Shown here one piece after another: positions 13,047 to 17,071 of a stretch of 17,071 nt of DNA. Both the position numbers and the translations under genes were made by a program. Positions within the stretch are counted from its first letter, which is position 1; each line of letters begins with the position of its first letter. The stretch lies in contig CAMCXB010000049.1 in assembly GCA_945883145.1 (NCBI GenBank), positions 1-17,071 on the forward strand, in the 5' to 3' direction. This DNA is from Bordetella parapertussis (GTDB taxonomy: Bacteria; Pseudomonadota; Gammaproteobacteria; Burkholderiales; Burkholderiaceae_D). Under the pieces are notes generated by a model. That model saw nothing but the letters and a program-made list of their open reading frames with translations. It had not been told where the DNA came from and ran no database searches.

Positions 13047-13150
13047 TCTTTATCTTGTGTTTCGTCTTCTTGACCTGAAAACATAGTCCACCAAACAATA
13101 AAAATAAGTGCTGATAATGCTAGTCCAGCTTCCAAAAATAGTAACCACAT
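13043..13150 (-). CDS. Small single-pass membrane protein (35 residues)
   Basis: A 36-codon ORF starts at ATG (complement of 13148-13150) with a strong ribosome binding site, AAGGTGG, 6 bases upstream. The peptide opens MWLLFLEAGLALSALIFIVW and continues W-T-M-F, one hydrophobic segment of about 22 residues. It ends in an acidic tail (SGQEDETQDKD) that would be on one side of the membrane. I do not recognise a named family. The combination of a ribosome binding site, a clean membrane helix with a Glu at position 7 and a WW pair, and a charged tail argues for a real gene. Its stop overlaps the apaG stop tail to tail, and it is divergent from mltA with 17 bases between start codons. It could be a partner of a membrane complex, but nothing here says which. 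Confidence 0.7.
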   Translation of the reverse strand: MWLLFLEAGLALSALIFIVWWTMFSGQEDETQDKD

Positions 13151-13167
13151 TGCAACCACCTTTTTCA

Positions 13168-14388
13168 ATGAAACGCTTTAGTTTAACTGTTTTAAGTGCT
13201 GCGCTTATACTATTCATGGTGGCGTGTTCAGTTACACCTGTCAAAAAATCTCTGCCAGTCGTAGAAAAAAAAGCAGAGGCTAAGGTCGAATCTAAAAACG
13301 AAGTAAAAGCAGAATCACTGCGCATCGTGAGTTTTGCCGATTTAGTTGGATGGGCTGAGGATGATCTGCGACAGGCTTGGCCTGCATTTATCGCTTCTTG
13401 TAATGTATTAAGTAAGCGCGCAGTGTGGAAAGAAGTTTGTGCATCTGCGGTGATGGTGAATGCTGAAGATGTGACTGAAGTGAGAAATTTTTTCGAAGGT
13501 CAATTCATTCCGCACGTCGTTATTAATGCGGATGGCAGCATGAGTGGCACAGTCACGGGATATTACGAACCATTACTGAGAGGTTCAAGAACACGCAATG
13601 GGAAATATCAAATTCCTCTTCATCGTGTGCCGGAAGATTTACTAACGATAGATTTGTCATCGCTATATCCTGAATTAAAAAATATGCGTTTGCGTGGTCG
13701 CGTAGTAGGTAACAAAGTGGTCCCTTATTTTTCTCGCGCAGAAATCACGGATAAAAATTCTTTAGCTGGTAAAGAATTGGTTTGGGTAGATAGCGCAGTG
13801 GAGGCGTTCTTTTTACAAATACAAGGCTCGGGTCGTGTCTATTTAGAAGAAACGCAGGAAACAATTCGCGTAGCTTATGGTGATCAAAATGGTCATCCGT
13901 ATAAATCAATAGGGCGTTTTCTCGTTGAGCGAGGTGATTTAAAACTTGAACAAGCTTCTGCACAAGGTATAGCAGCATGGGCTGCAGCAAATCCATTGCG
14001 TGTACAAGAATTATTGAATGTGAATCCTAGCGTTGTTTTCTTTAAAGAAGAGAAGCTAACAGCTGCTAGCAAAGGACCTAAAGGAGCGTTTGGAGTGCCA
14101 TTGACAGCGCAGCGCTCGATTGCGATTGATGCGCAATTTATTCCGCTTGGCGTGCCAGTCTTTTTATCCACTACCCAGCCCAACAGTGATGTGCCCTTGC
14201 GAAGACTCATGCTTGCTCAAGATACAGGCGGTGCTATTCGTGGTGCAGTACGAGCAGATTTTTTCTGGGGTTTTGGTGCTGAAGCAGGAGAGCTCGCAGG
14301 AAAAATGAAACAGGTAGGATCAATGTGGGTGTTATTGCCCAAAGCACTCGCTAAAACACCGAATATCAATGAGGCCAATAAACCTTAA
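13168..14388 (+). CDS. mltA: Membrane-bound lytic murein transglycosylase A
   Basis: This enzyme cleaves peptidoglycan glycan strands to 1,6-anhydromuramic products. At about 406 residues from 13168, it begins with a lipoprotein signal (MKRFSLTVLSAALILFMVAC, lipid-bearing Cys20), placing it at the outer membrane facing the periplasm. A linker rich in Lys and Glu follows (about 25-50). The MltA domain has GTVTGYYEPLLRGSRTRNGK and FFLQIQGSGRVYLEE, and the C-terminal 3D domain has MLAQDTGGAIRGAVRADFFWG with the conserved aspartates. The start at 13168 is chosen because the upstream in-frame ATG at 13108 would bury the lipoprotein signal. No Shine-Dalgarno precedes it, and its promoter must lie inside the small minus-strand gene. 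It overlaps the hemerythrin-like gene by four bases at the 3' end. Confidence 0.93.
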   Translation: MKRFSLTVLSAALILFMVACSVTPVKKSLPVVEKKAEAKVESKNEVKAESLRIVSFADLVGWAEDDLRQAWPAFIASCNVLSKRAVWKEVCASAVMVNAEDVTEVRNFFEGQFIPHVVINADGSMSGTVTGYYEPLLRGSRTRNGKYQIPLHRVPEDLLTIDLSSLYPELKNMRLRGRVVGNKVVPYFSRAEITDKNSLAGKELVWVDSAVEAFFLQIQGSGRVYLEETQETIRVAYGDQNGHPYKSIGRFLVERGDLKLEQASAQGIAAWAAANPLRVQELLNVNPSVVFFKEEKLTAASKGPKGAFGVPLTAQRSIAIDAQFIPLGVPVFLSTTQPNSDVPLRRLMLAQDTGGAIRGAVRADFFWGFGAEAGELAGKMKQVGSMWVLLPKALAKTPNINEANKP

Positions 14389-14867
14389 GGCGTATTCTGT
14401 TGAATGGTTCTTAGGTTATTCCGCCAGCTTTGCCCTTGAACACTATGTAAGTTGATGGTTTCATCTTTATTAGTTTGCCTTCCAATTAATGCATTCATCA
14501 GCGGATGCGCTTGGGCTTTAATCCAAGTATCTAAAGCGAGATCTAGCGTTGTTGCATGTAGTTTCAGCCATTCAGGCAACAGATAGCTTCCTACTTTGCG
14601 TCCTAAGGCGTAATCACCTTGCATGATTTTTGTATGCGCTGAATGCAAAGAGAGTAAGACGCGTGCATGTTGTTCGAGATGATGTTGCATGCCTGGATAA
14701 ATAGAGCTTTCCATTACTTTTTGTTCTTGTGTAAATGCATGTTCAGTCTCATCAACAAGAATGCGAAACGCATCAATGACTGCAAAATTAGGCAAGCCTT
14801 GAATTTCCGCATCCAGATGAAATAAGTTGCCATGTTTTTTATGGCAATAGGTTTCAAGATTGCACAT
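14385..14867 (-). CDS. Hemerythrin-like four-helix protein
   Basis: This protein of about 160 residues has the histidine/acid spacing of hemerythrin-type domains: a His in the first helix (FRILVDETEHAFTQEQKVME), MQHHLEQHARVLLSLHSAH, and LLPEWLKLHATTLDLALDTW with a late His followed by Asp. Such proteins bind a non-haem di-iron centre and may sense or carry oxygen or nitric oxide. The start at 14867 is preferred because AAGGAG (complement of 14874-14879) lies 6 bases upstream; an in-frame ATG at 14888 would add seven residues. With the preferred start the protein begins MCNLETYCHKKH, a Cys/Cys/His-rich opening that is unusual for the family. It is convergent with mltA, overlapping by four bases, and divergent from the hydratase gene. 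The exact iron ligands are inferred. Confidence 0.75.
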   Translation of the reverse strand: MCNLETYCHKKHGNLFHLDAEIQGLPNFAVIDAFRILVDETEHAFTQEQKVMESSIYPGMQHHLEQHARVLLSLHSAHTKIMQGDYALGRKVGSYLLPEWLKLHATTLDLALDTWIKAQAHPLMNALIGRQTNKDETINLHSVQGQSWRNNLRTIQQNTP

Positions 14868-15050
14868 ATCGCACTCCTTAACATTCAATTAGTGACTAGT
14901 TTATTAAGAGTAGTCCTGATTCTGTGAGTATGAACTGAGGCTTACAGCTTGTATGAGCGCCATCAAACAAAGTATCAAAAATTTTAAAGTGAGAGTCATA
15001 GCGATCGCACGCTACAATCACAAACAGTAGATATAACAAAGGGGAAATGG

Positions 15051-15827
15051 ATGAATTACGAAAATATTTTGGTGGAGACACAAGGCAAGGTTGGCATTAT
15101 TCGATTGAATAGGCCTAAAGCCTTGAATGCACTCAATGATCACATCATGGATGAATTGGGGCATGCTGCTCTGGAATTTGATGCAGATGACAAAATTGGT
15201 TGCATAGTGCTAACTGGCAGTGAAAAAGCATTTGCAGCAGGCGCAGATATAGGTGCGATGGCTGAATACACTTATATGGATGTCTTTAAAGGTAATTACA
15301 TTTCACGTAATTGGGAGCAGTTACGCAATGTGCGTAAGCCTGTGATTGCTGCAGTTGCAGGATATGCATTAGGCGGTGGGTGTGAGCTAGCGATGCTGTG
15401 TGATTTCATTATTGCAGCTGATAACGCAAAGTTTGGTCAGCCTGAAATCAAACTGGGGATTATTCCGGGTGCTGGCGGTACACAACGCTTGCCGCGTGCT
15501 GTCTCCAAAGCGAAAGCGATGGATATGTGTTTAACCTCACGCATGATGGATGCAGTTGAAGCAGAACGCTCTGGTTTGGTGTCGCGTGTAGTGCCGCTAG
15601 AAAAATTAATGGAAGAAGCACTTGTTGCTGCCAATACCATCGCAGCGATGTCATTACCTGTTGTGATGATGATTAAAGAATCAGTCAATCGCGCATATGA
15701 AACCACATTAAGTGAAGGTGTTCAGTATGAACGTCGCTTATTTCATAGCACCTTCGCAACTGAAGATCAAAAAGAAGGAATGAAAGCTTTTACAGAGAAG
15801 CGAGCACCAATTTTTAAGAATCAATAA
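15051..15827 (+). CDS. Enoyl-CoA hydratase (crotonase family)
   Basis: The 258-residue protein hydrates trans-2-enoyl-CoA to 3-hydroxyacyl-CoA in fatty acid or aromatic-acid degradation. It shows IIRLNRPKALNALND, KAFAAGADIGAM (oxyanion region), AGYALGGGCELAMLCDFIIA with catalytic Glu112, and GQPEIKLGIIPGAGGTQRLP with catalytic Glu132, so both acids of true hydratases are present, and ends EKRAPIFKNQ. AGGGGAAATGG before the ATG serves as ribosome binding site. A TACAAT at 15013-15018 may be its -10 box, without a good -35. It appears to be a single-gene unit upstream of the rRNA operon; length and residues resemble PaaF/FadB1-type enzymes, but the pathway cannot be fixed from one gene. Confidence 0.95.
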   Translation: MNYENILVETQGKVGIIRLNRPKALNALNDHIMDELGHAALEFDADDKIGCIVLTGSEKAFAAGADIGAMAEYTYMDVFKGNYISRNWEQLRNVRKPVIAAVAGYALGGGCELAMLCDFIIAADNAKFGQPEIKLGIIPGAGGTQRLPRAVSKAKAMDMCLTSRMMDAVEAERSGLVSRVVPLEKLMEEALVAANTIAAMSLPVVMMIKESVNRAYETTLSEGVQYERRLFHSTFATEDQKEGMKAFTEKRAPIFKNQ

Positions 15828-15959
15828 AAATAAAGTTGATGTTGTATTGTCAGATTGATATTTAAAAAGCTATTTTTTAATCTTATATTGCTCGTATAGC
15901 TAGTAATGAAGCGGCTTGAGCTTAATGAATGGTTGTATAGCTTGTTTTGTAAAAGAGAG
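15828..15959. other. AT-rich spacer between the hydratase gene and the rRNA promoters
   Basis: No ORF with a plausible start is seen. An AT-only inverted repeat (TTAAAAA at 15862-15868 and TTTTTTAA at 15873-15880) may act as a weak terminator for the hydratase gene. The octamer GTATAGCT occurs twice. AT-rich sequence upstream of the first rRNA promoter could serve as an UP element, but no clear match is visible. Confidence 0.4.
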
Positions 15960-15988
15960 TTGACTCGAGATTTTAACTGCTGCATAAT
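15960..15988 (+). promoter_or_regulatory. rRNA operon promoter P1
   Basis: TTGACT at 15960-15965 and CATAAT at 15983-15988 are separated by exactly 17 bp. The -10 box is preceded by TG at 15981-15982. It has the same box architecture as the second promoter 111 bp downstream. Confidence 0.7.
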
Positions 15989-16070
15989 AGCTGGCTCTGC
16001 TGATGAATCGTATGACTCAAAAGTTTGTTGAAGAACAGATTGATCAGTGAAGAAAAAAGAAGTGATGTGC

Positions 16071-16099
16071 TTGACGAGTAGTTCAAATCAACGCATAAT
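16071..16099 (+). promoter_or_regulatory. rRNA operon promoter P2
   Basis: TTGACG at 16071-16076 and CATAAT at 16094-16099 are separated by 17 bp, with a C-rich discriminator (CCCGC) just after the -10 box, the feature linked to stringent and growth-rate control of rRNA promoters. Transcription would start near 16106, about 265 bases before mature 16S. Confidence 0.8.
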
Positions 16100-16175
16100 C
16101 CCGCTTCTTTGCTGTTTGCGAACACGACGCTTTTCAAACAGTGGCTGAGGTTTTAAATCTCGCCAAATTAAGTAG

Positions 16176-16212
16176 GTTCTTTAAAAATTAACAACCGATA
16201 AGTGTGGGCGCT
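16176..16212 (+). promoter_or_regulatory. rRNA antitermination site (boxA followed by boxC-like sequence)
   Basis: GTTCTTTAAAAATTA at 16176-16190 matches the rrn boxA that loads NusB/NusE (S10). It is followed by GATAAGTGTGGGCGCT at 16197-16212, which resembles the GT-rich boxC of rrn leaders. This is the standard place, between the promoter and 16S. Confidence 0.8.
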
Positions 16213-16284
16213 TAATGGAGTGCGACAACGATGCTTAGGCAAAGTTGGAAACTTTAAATTTATTAAGTGCTCACGAAGAAATAT

Positions 16285-16358
16285 AGGAAGGTTCGCAAGA
16301 ACATTCCTGTCAGTATTTTGAGTGAGCGACGGTTCTTCGGAACCTGCCAGAAATGGCA
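16285..16358 (+). other. Pre-16S leader segment with three tetraloop hairpins
   Basis: Three hairpins are visible. AGGAA-g-GTTC / GAAC-a-TTCCT closes on GCAA (16285-16308). GGTTC / GAACC closes on TTCG (16331-16344). TGCCA / TGGCA closes on GAAA (16345-16358). The last two abut with no spacer and could stack. GCAA and GAAA are GNRA loops and C(UUCG)G is the most stable tetraloop. They lie in the part of the transcript removed during 16S maturation. Confidence 0.65.
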
Positions 16359-16371
16359 CAAAACAGAGATT

Positions 16372-17071
<700 letters not shown>

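Noticed and set aside
15001..15008. Palindrome GCGATCGC upstream of the enoyl-CoA hydratase as an operator
   Set aside because: It is an 8-bp palindrome seen once, with no second half-site or known regulator; too little to call a binding site.

Overview
The window reads as bacterial chromosome from a betaproteobacterium, most likely Burkholderiales and probably Oxalobacteraceae (Undibacterium/Herminiimonas-like). The evidence is the partial 16S gene at the right edge, whose variable regions look betaproteobacterial by memory, and the gene order mltA / apaG / rpe-gph-trpEGDC, familiar from that order. Base composition looks clearly below 50% GC by eye, which is low for Oxalobacteraceae, so the genus is left open.

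Left part (1-1960) is a small accessory patch next to tRNA-Phe. It holds an XRE antitoxin-like gene preceded by what looks like the wreck of its toxin gene, a DUF1232/YkvA membrane protein, and a lone GT2 glycosyltransferase. Near-identical terminators and a 19-bp imperfect direct repeat flank the glycosyltransferase. A decayed tRNA 3' end lies at the far side, about 1.3 kb from the intact tRNA. This pattern suggests an old insertion site, but no integrase or transposase is present.

Middle part (2198-6995, + strand) is a tight four-gene run: a UbiH-type FAD hydroxylase, periplasmic disulfide isomerase DsbC, an AcuI/YhdH quinone-oxidoreductase-like reductase, and an M61 metallopeptidase with a PDZ domain. 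It meets head-on an opposing run on the - strand (12467 down to 7003): rpe, gph, then trpE-trpG-trpD-trpC. Between gph and trpE is an unlisted 26-codon ORF with three Trp codons near its end, followed by a hairpin and a U tract. This is the layout of a trp leader peptide and attenuator placed inside the operon.

Right part (12672-15827) holds apaG (+), a 35-residue single-pass membrane protein (-) that I found by reading the gap, the lytic transglycosylase lipoprotein mltA (+), a hemerythrin-like four-helix protein (-), and an enoyl-CoA hydratase (+). Convergent neighbours here overlap by 3 or 4 bases with no terminator between them.

The window ends in an rRNA operon: two tandem promoters of the same architecture, a boxA antitermination site, three tetraloop hairpins in the leader, and about 700 nt of 16S rRNA, cut by the window edge. 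Most of the window is core genome. The most informative unannotated items are the trp leader/attenuator, the small membrane protein, and the accessory patch at tRNA-Phe.
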